Below are positions 63,792-64,000 of a stretch of 64,000 nt of DNA, piece by piece. The number at the start of each line of letters is the position of its first letter. Position 1 is the first letter of the stretch. This DNA is from Fidelibacterota bacterium. GTDB taxonomy: Bacteria > Fidelibacterota > Marinisomatia > Marinisomatales > UBA1611. The stretch lies in the NCBI GenBank assembly GCA_018658715.1, contig JABHUQ010000041.1, positions 22,642 to 86,641 of the forward strand, given 5' to 3'. Made by a program: the position numbers and the translations under genes. A model generated the notes under the pieces. The model was not told where the DNA came from. It saw only the letters and a list, made by a program, of their open reading frames with translations, and ran no database searches.

Positions 63792-64000
63792 ATGAATAAT
63801 ATAAAAGCTATGGGTGCACTTATTCTTATCATGGTCGTACTTGTTTTTGTCATAGGACCTGATTACACACCCTGGGAAATACCCGAAACAGAAGCCGCAC
63901 CTGTTGTTGAAGCCGCACCTGTTGTTGAAGCCGCACCTGTTGTTGAAGCCGCACCTGTTGTTGAAGCCGCACCTGTTGTTGAAGCCGCACCTGTTGTTGA
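63792..64000 (+). CDS. Membrane-anchored protein with EAAPVV tandem repeats (3' partial)
   Basis: ATG at 63792 after AAGGAGATAAAC. One N-terminal hydrophobic helix (ALILIMVVLVFVIGP), DYTPWEIPET, then a run of six-residue EAAPVV units reaching the right edge. Looks like an inner-membrane anchor with a Pro/Ala-rich periplasmic spacer, as in proteins that bridge to the peptidoglycan or outer membrane. The functional domain lies outside the window. Confidence 0.7.
   Translation, partial: MNNIKAMGALILIMVVLVFVIGPDYTPWEIPETEAAPVVEAAPVVEAAPVVEAAPVVEAAPVVEAAPVV
63891..63998 (+). repeat. Six perfect 18-bp tandem repeats
   Basis: Unit GAAGCCGCACCTGTTGTT, six identical copies and continuing past the edge, encoding EAAPVV. 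Higher in G+C than the surroundings. Perfect identity implies recent slippage expansion. Confidence 0.95.

Noticed and set aside
63891..63998. CRISPR-like repeat array
   Set aside because: Units are contiguous 18-mers without spacers and in frame with a coding sequence.

Overview
The window looks like a chromosomal contig from a marine, AT-rich, Gram-negative bacterium of the Fibrobacterota-Chlorobiota-Bacteroidota group, most likely a Candidatus Marinimicrobia (SAR406) type lineage. The reasons are several proteins ending in a type IX secretion (T9SS) sorting domain with the NPFNPTT signature, a PorV/PorQ-family protein, two large TonB-dependent receptors with carboxypeptidase-regulatory N-termini, and a haem/cytochrome-rich gene set. 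The phylum call is inference. I saw no rRNA, tRNA, CRISPR array, transposase or phage gene. Genes are tightly packed and no gene-free stretch exceeds about 215 bases.

Layout. 1-6454: a giant T9SS-exported repeat protein cut by the left edge, a BaiN/HI0933-type flavoprotein and a methyltransferase. 6477-15132 (minus strand): a ten-gene operon running from a FadR-type GntR regulator through a CaiB-type CoA-transferase, a hydantoinase-like amidohydrolase, small membrane proteins, an OprB-like porin and a DUF1838 protein to a class-V aminotransferase. A remnant of a T9SS tail and a terminator follow it. 15312-30354 (plus strand, divergent): a catabolic operon of about 15 kb with two aconitase/isopropylmalate-dehydratase-like pairs, an HpcH/HpaI aldolase, a HapK-like protein, an SDR, HyuA/HyuB, an NTF2-like protein, a nitrilase-fold protein lacking the usual catalytic residues, an aldehyde dehydrogenase, an MFS carrier, a double DUF1330 protein and an HMG-CoA-lyase-like enzyme. 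30362-35582 (minus strand): NmrA, cupin, an unknown protein, a methyltransferase and two sodium-coupled transporters. 35688-42566: a MarR regulator, a type II DMSO-reductase-family molybdoenzyme with TorD-like chaperone and Fe-S subunit, and an MFS permease fused to cytochrome c.

42735-50926: a TonB receptor with HmuY-like lipoprotein, a di-haem cytochrome c, a DUF3386-like secreted protein, then a Rieske/cytochrome b/cytochrome c set. 51058-55693: M16 and M1 metallopeptidases. 55909-64000: a T9SS LamG-like protein, a TonB receptor, a T9SS-tailed protein with one CxxCH motif, a PorV-like protein, and an anchored protein with an 18-bp tandem repeat cut by the right edge.

How it fits together. 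A dyad TGGT-N11-ACCA occurs upstream of four separate transcription units: the gntR/catabolic divergent promoter, the methyltransferase-cupin-NmrA operon, the TonB/HmuY operon, and the LamG/TonB/PorV operon. The simplest reading is one regulon, probably under the GntR protein at 14422-15132, joining outer-membrane uptake, surface binding and a hydration / carbon-carbon cleavage / oxidation pathway for an organic acid or related compound that I cannot identify. A second module (MarR plus molybdoenzyme plus MFS-cytochrome c fusion) may supply an oxidative first step. The cytochrome b at 49285 appears to lack both ligands of one of its two b haems, which is the most unusual single-protein observation.
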